DNA from: Mediterranea sp. (in: CFB group bacteria)
GTDB taxonomy: Bacteria > Bacteroidota > Bacteroidia > Bacteroidales > Bacteroidaceae
Assembly (NCBI GenBank): GCA_031261805.1
Contig: JAISIX010000100.1
Span: 1 to 33,608, forward strand
DNA length: 33,608 bases
Direction: 5' to 3'
The position numbers were made by a program, and so were the translations under genes. Shown here in pieces: positions 17,473 through 27,127 of the stretch (its first letter is position 1; each line of letters starts with the position of its first letter). The notes below the pieces were generated by a model. It was not told the origin of the DNA, made no database searches, and saw only the letters and a list, made by a program, of their open reading frames with translations.

Positions 17473-19329
17473 ATGGCAAAAGACTATCGATTTGAGAAAC
17501 GAAAGTTTGTGATTGGGGGGGTAGCCATCGCCATTGTAGTGGTCTATGTCATACGGCTTTTCACCCTGCAGATTTCGACCGACGAATATAAAAGGAACGC
17601 GGATAGCAACGCTTTCCTCAACAAGATACAGTACCCCTCGAGAGGGGCCATCTACGACCGGGAAGGTAAGCTGTTGGTATTCAACCAGCCAGCTTACGAC
17701 ATCACGTTGGTGCCACGAGAGATGGTAGACCTCGACACGCTCGACCTCTGCCAGTCATTGAACATCACCCGCGAACAGTTCCTCCGCATCATGGCCAACA
17801 TGAAGGACCGACGCCGCAACCCAGGCTACTCCCGCTACACCAACCAGCTATTTATGTCGCAGCTATCGCCCGAGGAGTGCGGCATGTTTCAGGAAAAGCT
17901 CTTCAAGTTCAAAGGCTTCGCCATCCAGCGACGTACCATCCGCCAATACACCTACGACGCGGCAGCCCATACCTTGGGCGACATCGGTGAGGTGTCGGCC
18001 AAGGAGATGGAGAACGACGACTACTACATCCGTGGCGACTATGTAGGGAAGACCGGCGTGGAGAAGTCCTACGAGCCATACCTACGTGGCGAGAAAGGGG
18101 TGGAGGTGATACTCCGCGACGCACACGGCCGTATGCAAGGGAGCTACATGAACGGAAAGTACGACCGCGCCGCCATCCCCGGGAAGAACCTCAAGCTGGG
18201 ATTGGACATCGACCTACAGTTGCTGGGCGAGCGGCTGATGAAGAACAAAATCGGTAGCATCGTAGCCATTGAGCCGGAGACGGGCGAGATTCTCTGCATG
18301 GTATCCTCGCCGGGGTACGACCCCCACCTGATGATTGGCCGTCAGCGAGGCAAGAACCACCTGATGCTACAGCGTGACAAAGACAAGCCCCTCCTGAACC
18401 GCGCCATCATGGGAGTCTACCCACCGGGGTCGACCTTCAAGACGGCACAAGCGCTCACCTTCCTGCAAGAAGATATCGTCACGGCGCAAGCGCCGGCCTT
18501 CCCCTGCTCGCGCGGCTTCCACTACGGCAGACTGACGGTAGGTTGCCACTCACACCCCTCGCCACTGCCATTGATACCAGCCATCTCCACCTCGTGCAAC
18601 TCCTACTTCTGCTGGGGGCTGTTCCGAATGTTCGGCGACCGCAAATACGGTTCTCCACAGAATGCCATCACCGTCTGGAAGGACCACATGGTGGCACAAG
18701 GCTTCGGCTATAAGCTGGGGGTAGACCTTCCCGGCGAGAAACGAGGACTGATACCTAACGCCCAGTTCTACGACAAAGCCTACAAGGGGCACTGGAACGG
18801 GCTGACCGTCATCAGCATCGCCATCGGCCAAGGCGAGATTCTGGCTACCCCGTTACAGATAGCCAACCTCGGGGCAACCATTGCCAACCGTGGCTACTTC
18901 GTACCCCCGCACATCGTGAAGGAGATTGAAGACAACCCCTTGGACAGCCTCTACCGCCACCGCCGCTACACCGGCATCGAAGAGCAGCACTACCAGACGG
19001 TGGTAGAAGGGATGCGCTCGGCAGCCACCGGAGGCACCTGCCGTATGCTAAGCCTGATGACCCCTGAGTTGAACGCCTGCGGCAAGACCGGCACAGCGCA
19101 GAACCGGGGACACGACCACTCCGTCTTTATGGGCTTCGCCCCAATGGACAAACCCCAAATCGCCATTGCCGTCTACGTGGAGAACGGAGGCTGGGGCGCT
19201 ACCTACGGCGTGCCGATGGGCGCCCTGTTGATGGAACAATATATGGAGGGTAAGCTCTCGCCTGCCAACGAACAGAGAGCGGAACAGATAAGCAACCAAG
19301 TGATATACTATGGTAACGAGGAACGATAG
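17473..19329 (+). CDS. mrdA: Penicillin-binding protein 2
   Basis: 'YPSRGAIYDREGKLLVFNQPAYDI', SxxK in PPGSTFK, KTGTAQ. Confidence 0.95.
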   Translation: MAKDYRFEKRKFVIGGVAIAIVVVYVIRLFTLQISTDEYKRNADSNAFLNKIQYPSRGAIYDREGKLLVFNQPAYDITLVPREMVDLDTLDLCQSLNITREQFLRIMANMKDRRRNPGYSRYTNQLFMSQLSPEECGMFQEKLFKFKGFAIQRRTIRQYTYDAAAHTLGDIGEVSAKEMENDDYYIRGDYVGKTGVEKSYEPYLRGEKGVEVILRDAHGRMQGSYMNGKYDRAAIPGKNLKLGLDIDLQLLGERLMKNKIGSIVAIEPETGEILCMVSSPGYDPHLMIGRQRGKNHLMLQRDKDKPLLNRAIMGVYPPGSTFKTAQALTFLQEDIVTAQAPAFPCSRGFHYGRLTVGCHSHPSPLPLIPAISTSCNSYFCWGLFRMFGDRKYGSPQNAITVWKDHMVAQGFGYKLGVDLPGEKRGLIPNAQFYDKAYKGHWNGLTVISIAIGQGEILATPLQIANLGATIANRGYFVPPHIVKEIEDNPLDSLYRHRRYTGIEEQHYQTVVEGMRSAATGGTCRMLSLMTPELNACGKTGTAQNRGHDHSVFMGFAPMDKPQIAIAVYVENGGWGATYGVPMGALLMEQYMEGKLSPANEQRAEQISNQVIYYGNEER

Positions 19330-20767
19330 TCTCTGGAAGACATTGGACTGGGTGACGATTGGCATCTACCTGCTGCTCGTGGCCGGTGGATGGCTCAGCG
19401 TCTGCGGAGCCAGCTACGACTTTCAGGACCACGATTTTCTGGATTTCACCACCCGTGCGGGCAAGCAGTTCACCTGGATTATCTGCTCCTTCGGACTGGG
19501 CTTTGTCCTATTGATGCTCGAAGACCGCATCTACGACCTCTTTGCCTACCTTATATATATAGGTATGATAGGGTTGCTCATCGTCACCATCTTCGTGGCG
19601 AAAGACATCAAGGGATCACACTCCTGGCTGGTGCTGGGGCCGGTGAGCCTCCAGCCTGCCGAGTTCGCCAAGTTTGCCACGGCACTGGCACTGGCCAAGT
19701 ACATGAGTTCCTACTCCTTCAGCATCAAGCGCGAGAAGTGCGCCCTGATGTTGGGGCTTATCATCTTCCTACCCATGCTACTCATCATCGGGCAGCGCGA
19801 AACGGGGTCGGCCCTTGTCTACATGGCCTTCTTTTTGGTACTCTACCGAGAGGGGATGCCGGGCGTGGTGCTCTTTGCAGGTATCTGCGCCATTGTCTAC
19901 TTCATTATAGGCATCCGTTTCAACGATGCTCTCCTGGCCGACACCTCTACCCCTTTAGGAGAGTTTGTCGTCCTGGCGCTCATCTTGCTGGTGGCTGGCG
20001 CCATGGTCGGCACGTATCGGCGGAAGTGGGCGCAAGCACGCTGGATAGTGGGCGGAAGCGCGCTGGTGCTGCTTGTAGCCTACCTCATCTCGGAGTATCT
20101 CTATCCATTCAACTTAGTGTGGGTGTTATGGGGGCTATGTGCGGTGGTCGTCTGCTACCTCCTCTACCAGTCGCTCAGCACTCGGCAACGCTCCTATTCG
20201 CTTGTAGCGCTGTTTACCATCTGTTCCATCGGCTTCTCCTATTCCAGCGACTATGTGTTCGACAATATCCTGGAACCGCACCAGCAGATTCGCATCAAGG
20301 TAGTGCTGGGTATGGAGGAAGACTTAGCCGGTGCGGGCTACAACGTCAACCAGTCCATGATTGCCATTGGCTCGGGCGGCCTCACCGGCAAAGGGTTTCT
20401 CAATGGCACGCAGACCAAACTCAAGTACGTGCCCGAGCAAGACACCGACTTCATCTTCTGCACGATAGGTGAAGAGCAAGGCTTTGTTGGCTCCACTGCC
20501 GTCCTGCTGGGCTTTCTCATCCTCATCCTACGGTTAGTCTACCTCTCCGAGCGGCAGCCCACCACCTTCGGGCGGGTGTATGGCTACTCGGTGGTGAGCA
20601 TCTTCCTCTTCCACCTCTTCATCAACATCGGCATGGTATTGGGCCTCACGCCGGTCATAGGCATCCCCCTACCCTTCTTCAGCTACGGAGGCTCCTCCCT
20701 TTGGGGCTTCACCATCCTCCTCTTCATCTTCCTGCGGATTGACGCCGGCCGGAACAGGCGGTACTGA
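19310..20767 (+). CDS. rodA: Rod shape-determining glycosyltransferase RodA (SEDS)
   Basis: Multi-TM SEDS; 'GSHSWLVLGPVSLQPAEFAK', 'TDFIFCTIGEEQGFVG', 'GLTPVIGIPLPFFSYGGSS'; overlaps the mrdA end. Confidence 0.95.
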   Translation: MVTRNDSLWKTLDWVTIGIYLLLVAGGWLSVCGASYDFQDHDFLDFTTRAGKQFTWIICSFGLGFVLLMLEDRIYDLFAYLIYIGMIGLLIVTIFVAKDIKGSHSWLVLGPVSLQPAEFAKFATALALAKYMSSYSFSIKREKCALMLGLIIFLPMLLIIGQRETGSALVYMAFFLVLYREGMPGVVLFAGICAIVYFIIGIRFNDALLADTSTPLGEFVVLALILLVAGAMVGTYRRKWAQARWIVGGSALVLLVAYLISEYLYPFNLVWVLWGLCAVVVCYLLYQSLSTRQRSYSLVALFTICSIGFSYSSDYVFDNILEPHQQIRIKVVLGMEEDLAGAGYNVNQSMIAIGSGGLTGKGFLNGTQTKLKYVPEQDTDFIFCTIGEEQGFVGSTAVLLGFLILILRLVYLSERQPTTFGRVYGYSVVSIFLFHLFINIGMVLGLTPVIGIPLPFFSYGGSSLWGFTILLFIFLRIDAGRNRRY

Positions 20768-21244
20768 TTACCGCTCTATCCGTATCCCGATGTCATTGAT
20801 TCCCGGGAGCTGTTCGTCCTTCATCCCGCTACATACGGTGACGGTGTACTCACCGGCTCCTTGCGTGCGTACGCTCCGTGCCAGCCGCTCCGACTGGTAG
20901 AGGCTACCCCAACCACGTCCGGTCCAGTCACCCTCGGCAGTAGCCAGCGTGAAATCAACCCGGTTGCTCACTACCTTGGTGGAGTCGCTAAAGTTCTGGC
21001 CTACGAGGAGTGAAAGGTTGAGGTACGGGTACTCGGTACGGTTGCGCACCTCCACAAAGAGGCGGAAGGTAGTAGGAAGACTATCGGCCACGGATACCCG
21101 AAAAGAGAGTGTATCACTCTTCTTCCACCCCTCCGAAGGGAGCGAACGATACGAGTGATACACGACAGGGGTATCGCAAGCCGCCAGTAGGCAGCCAAGG
21201 GCGATACCAAGCAGCAGCTTACTCTTGTTGAGCAGGCTTCTCAT
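20768..21244 (-). CDS. gldH: GldH-like lipoprotein
   Basis: Lipobox LLAACD, 'VYHSYRSLPSEGWKKSDTLSFRVSVADS', position next to ricT. Confidence 0.85.
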   Translation of the reverse strand: MRSLLNKSKLLLGIALGCLLAACDTPVVYHSYRSLPSEGWKKSDTLSFRVSVADSLPTTFRLFVEVRNRTEYPYLNLSLLVGQNFSDSTKVVSNRVDFTLATAEGDWTGRGWGSLYQSERLARSVRTQGAGEYTVTVCSGMKDEQLPGINDIGIRIER

Positions 21245-22613
21245 TGTTTTGGGGTTTCAGTTTGGGCTTTTCGCGATTGGGTTGCTCACGATTGGGCTGC
21301 TCTCGATTGGGTTGCTCACGATTGGAGTTCTGTTCTCTACGAGGAGGCCTATTTCCACCCTCTTCCCGCCGTACAGGCCTTTCGCCACGGTTGCGGTTAT
21401 TGTTGTTATTAGGACGGTTGCCTCGCTCCTGCTGCGGGCGCTGTCCGTTGCCACCACCCTGCGGAGCACCTCCCTGCTGAGCGCCTTGCGGACGACGTCC
21501 ACCTTCGGCCCCAGCTTGTTGCAGGCGGTTGCCGGCGCCACCCTTCTTCTTCCGTTTGTTACGGTCGAAGCGGGTGAGGCTGTCTTGGTCGAGCAGGTCG
21601 GCCGAGCGTTTCGGCTCCGGTCGGTTTTCTGTCTCGAGCAAGCTGTCGGGCTTCGCCCCTTTCTTATTCATGTTGATTACCTCAAAAGCCCGCCTGCCGC
21701 TGATGGTTACCAAGTTGGCGGCAATGACCTTGTCGGTGGAGTAAGTAACTTGGTTGGTCAGGATATCGGCCTTGAAGAAGTGATAGGTATTATCCTTCGT
21801 CTCCAACTCCACCTCCTTGGAAGGGAGGCGTTTCTGAGCTTCCACGTAGCAATCCACCTCATAGTTGAGGCAGCACTTCAGCTTGGCACACTGTCCGGCC
21901 AGCTTCTGCGGGTTGAGCGATATGTCTTGATAGCGGGCGGCACTGGTCGACACGGAGACAAAGTTTGTCATCCAAGTGGCGCAGCACAGCTCCCGGCCAC
22001 ACGGACCGATGCCGCCGATACGGCCAGCCTCCTGCCTTGCCCCAATCTGCTTCATCTCGATACGGACGTGGAAAGCTTCGGCCAGCACCTTGATGAGTTG
22101 TCGGAAGTCCACCCGCTCGTCGGCAATATAGTAGAAGATGGCCTTGTTGCCATCGCCCTGATACTCCACATCACCAATCTTCATGTTCAAGTTGAGGTTG
22201 AGGGCTATTTGCCGCGAGCGAATCATGGTGTCGTGCTCGCGAGCTTTGGCCTCGTTATACTTGTCCATATCCACCGGCTTGGCCTTGCGGTACACCCGTT
22301 TTATCTCGGCATCGGGCTTGAGGTTGGCTTTCTTCATCTGCAGCGGCACCAAGGTACCGGTGAGGGTCACCACACCGATGTCGTGCCCCGGGGTAGCTTC
22401 TACGGCTACCACGTCACCCTTTTCCAACGGCAGTTTGTTGCTGTTGCGGTAGTATCCCTTGCGGGTGTTCTTGAACTGAATCTCCACCATGTCGCACTCC
22501 TCGGCATTGCCGGGTATATCGGCCAACCAGTCGTACGTATTCAGTTGCTTATCTTGTCGGGAGCAGCCTTTACAGCAAAGACCGCCACATCCATTATTAA
22601 GTTTATATTCCAT
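21219..22613 (-). CDS. ricT: PSP1-domain protein RicT/YaaT with long low-complexity C-terminal tail
   Basis: 'IGGIGPCGRELCCATWM', 'SLNPQKLAGQCAKLKCCLNYE' PSP1 cysteine motifs; C-terminal ~110 aa rich in N/R/G/Q/P. Confidence 0.9.
   Translation of the reverse strand: MEYKLNNGCGGLCCKGCSRQDKQLNTYDWLADIPGNAEECDMVEIQFKNTRKGYYRNSNKLPLEKGDVVAVEATPGHDIGVVTLTGTLVPLQMKKANLKPDAEIKRVYRKAKPVDMDKYNEAKAREHDTMIRSRQIALNLNLNMKIGDVEYQGDGNKAIFYYIADERVDFRQLIKVLAEAFHVRIEMKQIGARQEAGRIGGIGPCGRELCCATWMTNFVSVSTSAARYQDISLNPQKLAGQCAKLKCCLNYEVDCYVEAQKRLPSKEVELETKDNTYHFFKADILTNQVTYSTDKVIAANLVTISGRRAFEVINMNKKGAKPDSLLETENRPEPKRSADLLDQDSLTRFDRNKRKKKGGAGNRLQQAGAEGGRRPQGAQQGGAPQGGGNGQRPQQERGNRPNNNNNRNRGERPVRREEGGNRPPRREQNSNREQPNREQPNREQPNREKPKLKPQNNEKPAQQE
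21265..21327. repeat. 15-bp in-frame tandem repeat encoding NREQP in the ricT tail
   Basis: gattgggttgctcac / gattgggctgctctc / gattgggttgctcac plus partial copies; protein ...NREQPNREQPNREQPNREKP. Confidence 0.9.
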
Positions 22614-22684
22614 TTCTTCTTGGTATTATGCTGTTGCTATATTGATTTCATATCGTTACTATTCTACTTGACTACTTACCAAAC

Positions 22685-23818
22685 CTACTGTTTCAGCAGC
22701 ACAATCATCTTCAAGGCGAAGTCGAAGAACACCATCTTGGGGTTCACGTTCTGCCCGATGTGCAGTTGCGCTTCACTCAGTTCGTCCACGATGCCCATCA
22801 CGTTGCGTTCGTTGACAAACGGCGCGAAGCGGCTGGAGAACTGCTGTTCTTCCCGCGTGAGGTAGACGAGATCCGGCCGGTGGAAGTTGTAGATGAAGTT
22901 CTCCCGAATCATGCGTTGGCAGTAGTCCAGGAGGTTCTTCTGACGTTCACGCCCCATGGCGGCCACCTTTTCGCTCCACAGCTTCATCTCCTTAATTTTC
23001 CGCTGGTAGGAGAGTCGCATCAAGTTTATAAAGAGGTCGAGGAAAAGCTGGTTCTCCTCACTAAGATGAATGGTCTCGAGTGCCCGGATGAAGTTACCAT
23101 TGGCCAAGTGCGCGATGGCGGCACTGTCAGTCGGTGGTACATAGAACTTATCTTCCAGCGCTTGTGCGATGGCGGCTTCCTCTATAGGGGGGATGTTGAT
23201 GCGTTGCGTACGGCTCAGGATGGTCTGTAGCATCATCTCGGGTGCTTCGGACACAAGGAGGAAGAGCGTCTTCGCGGGCGGTTCTTCGAGCAACTTCAGC
23301 ATCTTGTTGCCAAAGGCATTGTCTTTGTACATCCGTTCGGGCAGCCAGATGATGCAGAACTTGTATCCACCTTCGCTCGCCTTCAGGCTCAGCTTTTTCG
23401 TTATCTCGTCGCTCTCCCTGCTGTAAATCCAAGCTTGCTTGTTTTCCGCGCCGATAGCGTCTATCCAGTGGTTGAGCGTGAAGTAGGGGTTGTCGAGCAC
23501 GAAGGAGCGCCATTGGCCGATATAGTCATCGCTCACCGCAATCTTGTCCGAGCTTCCCTTCTTCACTACCGGGAAAGAGAAGTGCAGGTCGGGGTGCGCC
23601 AGCTTGTTGAACTTCACGCACGAGGGACACGTGCCGCAAGCGTCCGTCTCCCCTCGGTTGGAGCAGGCGATGTAGCGTGCGTAGGCGATGGCCAGCGGTA
23701 GCTTCCCCGCTCCCTCCGGCCCGCAGAAGAGCTGGGCGTGGGGGATGCGTCCCTCGTTCACCTCCGTTATGAGGCGTTGCTTGAGAGCCTGCTGTCCGAT
23801 GATGTCCTTGAAAAGCAT
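22685..23818 (-). CDS. holB: DNA polymerase III subunit delta'
   Basis: 'MLFKDIIGQQALKQRLITEVNEGRIPHAQLFCGPEGAGKLPLAIAYARYIAC', zinc motif CGTCPSC; start revised to 23818 from the ORF track. Confidence 0.9.
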   Translation of the reverse strand: MLFKDIIGQQALKQRLITEVNEGRIPHAQLFCGPEGAGKLPLAIAYARYIACSNRGETDACGTCPSCVKFNKLAHPDLHFSFPVVKKGSSDKIAVSDDYIGQWRSFVLDNPYFTLNHWIDAIGAENKQAWIYSRESDEITKKLSLKASEGGYKFCIIWLPERMYKDNAFGNKMLKLLEEPPAKTLFLLVSEAPEMMLQTILSRTQRINIPPIEEAAIAQALEDKFYVPPTDSAAIAHLANGNFIRALETIHLSEENQLFLDLFINLMRLSYQRKIKEMKLWSEKVAAMGRERQKNLLDYCQRMIRENFIYNFHRPDLVYLTREEQQFSSRFAPFVNERNVMGIVDELSEAQLHIGQNVNPKMVFFDFALKMIVLLKQ

Positions 23819-23819
23819 A

Positions 23820-24773
23820 TCAGTAGATTTGTTTGGCCACCTCCTTGATACTGTCCGTAGCGCCGATGGAGTAAAAGTGGATGCTCGGCACACCACTGGC
23901 CATCAGCTCTTTGCACTGCCGCACACACCATTCGATGCCCACTTGCCGGGCATCTTCGTCGGTCTTACACTTCAGGGTCTCCTTCACCAGCTCTTCGGGC
24001 AGGTCTACCTTGAAGGTCTTGGGTATCATGCTCAGCTGCGACAGCTTCTTGAAGGGCTTGATGCCAGGGATGATAGGCACGTCGATGCCTGCCTCCCGGG
24101 CCATCTCCACAAAGCGGAAATACTTGCGGTTGTCGTAGAAGAGTTGCGTCACGGCGTATTCGGCGCCGGCCTCCACCTTCTTCTTCAGCCAGTAGAGGTC
24201 GAACTCCATGTTGGGCGCCTCCTCATGCTTCTCGGGGTAACATGCCACGCCGTAGGAGAAGGGCGTTTTGGTGGCTTTTATCTCCGAACCGTCCACAAAG
24301 ATGCCTCGATTGAAGTCGTTGATTTGCCCCTGCAACTCGATGGCATGGCGGTAGCCATCACCCTCGGGCGTGAAGGTGGACTCATGGCGGGCCTTGTCGC
24401 CTCGCAGTACCAGCAGGTCGGTGATATTGAGGAACTGTAGGTCGAGCAGCACGTACTCGGTCTCTTCGCGGGTGAATCCGCTGCACAGGATATGTGGAAC
24501 TACGGTGATGTTGTACTTGTTCTGTATGGCAGCGGCCACGGCTACCGTGCCCGGTCGGCGGCGCAGTCGGTAGCGCTGAAACATCCCGCCTTCCAGTTCT
24601 TTGTACACATATTCGCTTCGGTGCGTGGTGATGTTGATGTATTGCGGGTCGAACTCCCGCAGCGTATCAATAGTTTGGCACAGCTTTTCTATTCCGTTGC
24701 CCTTCAGCGGGGGAAGTATCTCGAAAGAGAAAGCTGTCTTCTGATTCTTATGTATTAAATCGATAACTCTCAT
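23820..24773 (-). CDS. metF: Methylenetetrahydrofolate reductase
   Basis: 'FSFEILPPLKGNGIEKL', 'YINITTHRSEYVYKE', 'TQLFYDNRKYFRFVEMAREAGIDVPIIPGIKP'. Confidence 0.95.
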   Translation of the reverse strand: MRVIDLIHKNQKTAFSFEILPPLKGNGIEKLCQTIDTLREFDPQYINITTHRSEYVYKELEGGMFQRYRLRRRPGTVAVAAAIQNKYNITVVPHILCSGFTREETEYVLLDLQFLNITDLLVLRGDKARHESTFTPEGDGYRHAIELQGQINDFNRGIFVDGSEIKATKTPFSYGVACYPEKHEEAPNMEFDLYWLKKKVEAGAEYAVTQLFYDNRKYFRFVEMAREAGIDVPIIPGIKPFKKLSQLSMIPKTFKVDLPEELVKETLKCKTDEDARQVGIEWCVRQCKELMASGVPSIHFYSIGATDSIKEVAKQIY

Positions 24774-24820
24774 TTTTGTTGCTAATGTACGTTATGCTAT
24801 ACTAAGCGTGCATATTGCGA

Positions 24821-24828
24821 CAAAAATA
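24821..24828 (-). promoter_or_regulatory. -7 promoter element upstream of metF (minus strand)
   Basis: TATTTTTG on the minus strand fits TAnnTTTG. Confidence 0.45.
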
Positions 24829-24849
24829 CGAAAAAAAAGAAGACCAGCG

Positions 24850-25302
24850 TTATAAAAGCTCGCAATTCACCCACCCATGGTCGAATTTTGCCCCATATTT
24901 GCGGTAAAAGTTCAGCGCGGGTTCGTTCCACTCCAGCGCTTGCCACACCATGCCGTGCAGGTTGCGCGCTCGCATTTCGTCCATCAGCTGTTCAAAGAGC
25001 CGTGCGCCGACACCTTTTCCCCGCATCCCGGGTTCCACGTACAAGTCCTCCAGATAAAGGCGTTGCCCTTTCCAGGTGCTGTAACGTATGTAGTAGAGGG
25101 CAAAGCCTACGACAGCCCCGTCTACCTCGGCCACAAAGGCCCACCATACCGGTTGCTCCCCAAAGCCACTCTCCTCGAAATGCGACAGGCTGACAGTCAC
25201 CTCATCGGGTGCTTTCTCGTAGAGCGCCAACGCTTTGATAAGTTCGAGCAGGCGCGGGCAATCCCGCCGTTCCGCTCTTCGGATATTGATTTCTTCCATC
25301 AT
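24850..25302 (-). CDS. GNAT family N-acetyltransferase
   Basis: 'LYLEDLYVEPGMRGKGVGARLFEQLMDEM' acetyl-CoA binding motif, 'WNEPALNFYRKYGAKF'. Confidence 0.92.
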   Translation of the reverse strand: MMEEINIRRAERRDCPRLLELIKALALYEKAPDEVTVSLSHFEESGFGEQPVWWAFVAEVDGAVVGFALYYIRYSTWKGQRLYLEDLYVEPGMRGKGVGARLFEQLMDEMRARNLHGMVWQALEWNEPALNFYRKYGAKFDHGWVNCELL

Positions 25303-25329
25303 TCAAGCTTTTCTCCTTTGACTTACGAA

Positions 25330-25370
25330 AAAAGAGGAACGTATCCTCCTACAGGATACATCCCTCTTTT
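25330..25370 (-). terminator. Intrinsic terminator downstream of rplS
   Basis: AAAAGAGG..GTATCCT..AGGATAC..CCTCTTTT inverted repeat; T-run on the minus strand. Confidence 0.8.
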
Positions 25371-25398
25371 ATCTTGTCGAGTCATATAAACCGGGAGC

Positions 25399-25761
25399 TT
25401 ATCCCTTGTTGATGTTGACTCTTTTTTCTTTGATACGGGCTTTCTTGCCAGTAAGCGCACGCAGATAGTACAGCTTGGCGCGGCGTACCTTACCAACCTT
25501 GTTCACCTCGATGCTATCGATAGCCGGCGATTCGATGGGGAAGATTCTCTCTACACCAATCGTGCCCGACATCTTGCGTACAGTGAAACGTTTCTTCTCT
25601 CCGTGACCAGAGATTTTAATCACAACACCGCGGTACAGCTGCACACGCTCTTTGTTACCCTCGGTGATACGATATGCCACCGTCACAGTGTCGCCGGCCT
25701 TAAAGCTCGGATGCTGTTTGCCGGTAGCAAATGCTTCTTCTGCAATTTTAATCAAATCCAT
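25399..25761 (-). CDS. rplS: 50S ribosomal protein L19
   Basis: '[31 protein letters not shown]', '[15 protein letters not shown]'-like, '[21 protein letters not shown]'; start revised to 25761 ([11 protein letters not shown]). Confidence 0.96.
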   Translation of the reverse strand: MDLIKIAEEAFATGKQHPSFKAGDTVTVAYRITEGNKERVQLYRGVVIKISGHGEKKRFTVRKMSGTIGVERIFPIESPAIDSIEVNKVGKVRRAKLYYLRALTGKKARIKEKRVNINKG

Positions 25762-26292
25762 TGTTGTTATTATTAAATTGTTATCGTTACAACGCAACAT
25801 ACCAAGCTTCTCATTCTCTTGACAGCGATTGCGCGAAAGCGGCGCAAAGTAACGAAATAAATGGCAGATAGCCAAATGAATGGGCAAAAACCTTTCCGAG
25901 CCACCCCCTTCCCTGCAACGGAGGAGGGACATGCAAACAGGCCACAGTCTTCACGACTATGGCCTGCACTATTTCTGTCAATCCTTTCTTTCCACCAAGA
26001 AAAGAGAAACTCAAGAGAATAAATATCAACTAAAAACAAAACAAAGGGTTTATCAATCCGCCACGTTTGCCTTCTTTATCAATACAAGGGGAATCCCCTT
26101 ATCGTTTGTCGTTTGGGTAGTTTATACCGAAATCAAAAGAGCTAACTATAATATCCTAATGCGTAAAAGAAGGCAGAGCGCCGCCTTTTTCAAGGAGAGA
26201 CCATATCTATATAACGCTAAACTTTAGCCAATTTGTTCACTAAGGAACGCTTATTTTCGGCAAAAAGCCTTGAAAGTCCCAACTAATTGCTT

Positions 26293-26300
26293 TACTTTTG
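26293..26300 (+). promoter_or_regulatory. Bacteroidota -7 promoter element upstream of the nucleotidase genes
   Basis: TACTTTTG 22 nt upstream of the ATG at 26323, with a TTG about 20 nt further upstream. Confidence 0.5.
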
Positions 26301-26322
26301 CGCTGTACCAAATATTTATAGA

Positions 26323-27099
26323 ATGAAACAGACTATTGCCAAAAGCTGGGCATTGCCGGCATTGGTAGGAGTATTCCTACTGGCAGCCTGCCGACCGACA
26401 GGCCCTAAATACGAAGTGACAAACGTGGAGGGCGGCATGGTGTCCATCGACTCCGTGTGGGATGCTCATCCCGATGCAGACGCAGTGGCCCTGCTGAAGC
26501 CATACAAGCAGAAGTTGGACTCCCTCATGAACGAAGTGATTGGCGTGAGTGCCATGAAGATGGACAAAGACAAGCCCGAGAGCCTGCTCTCCAACCTCGT
26601 GGCCGAAGTGTTGCGGACTTCTGCCAGCCACGTGCTTCAACACCCGGCCGACCTTGGCATCATGAACATTGGCGGCCTGCGCAACATCCTGCCCCAAGGC
26701 GACATCACCGTGGATGAAGTCTACGAGATACTGCCTTTCGAAAACTCCCTCTGCGTGCTCACCCTCAAAGGCACAGTACTCCGTCACGTACTGGAGGACA
26801 TAGCCGCCCAGCACGGACAAGGACTTAGCGGTGCCCGACTGGAGATTTCGAAAGAAGGCAAACTACTGAGTGCCACTGTACAGGGCAAACCTATCGTGGA
26901 CGAGAAGGAGTACACCATCGCCACCATCGACTACCTGGCCGAAGGGAACGACGGCCTACCCTCGCTGCTACAGGCCGAGAAGCGCGACTGTCCCGACGGG
27001 ATGACCCTCCGAGGCCTCTTTCTCAACTATGTACGCCAACAGACAGCTGCCGGAAAGCAAATCACGTCGGCACTCGACGGACGTATCACCATCAAATAG
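26323..27099 (+). CDS. 5'-nucleotidase C-terminal domain lipoprotein
   Basis: Lipobox LLAACR; 'GIMNIGGLRNILPQGDITVDEVYEILPFENSLCVLTLKGTVL', 'YTIATIDYLAEGNDG'. Confidence 0.88.
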   Translation: MKQTIAKSWALPALVGVFLLAACRPTGPKYEVTNVEGGMVSIDSVWDAHPDADAVALLKPYKQKLDSLMNEVIGVSAMKMDKDKPESLLSNLVAEVLRTSASHVLQHPADLGIMNIGGLRNILPQGDITVDEVYEILPFENSLCVLTLKGTVLRHVLEDIAAQHGQGLSGARLEISKEGKLLSATVQGKPIVDEKEYTIATIDYLAEGNDGLPSLLQAEKRDCPDGMTLRGLFLNYVRQQTAAGKQITSALDGRITIK

Positions 27100-27127
27100 C
27101 GACTCGTGACAACTAAAAAGGAATAAA

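Noticed and set aside
21265-21327. Possible CRISPR-like repeat
   Set aside because: 15-bp units are contiguous, in frame and without spacers; coding tandem repeat in ricT.
21225-22865. 546-aa plus-strand ORF
   Set aside because: Antisense shadow across ricT and the start of the holB region; no recognisable motifs, and the opposite strand has clear PSP1 motifs.
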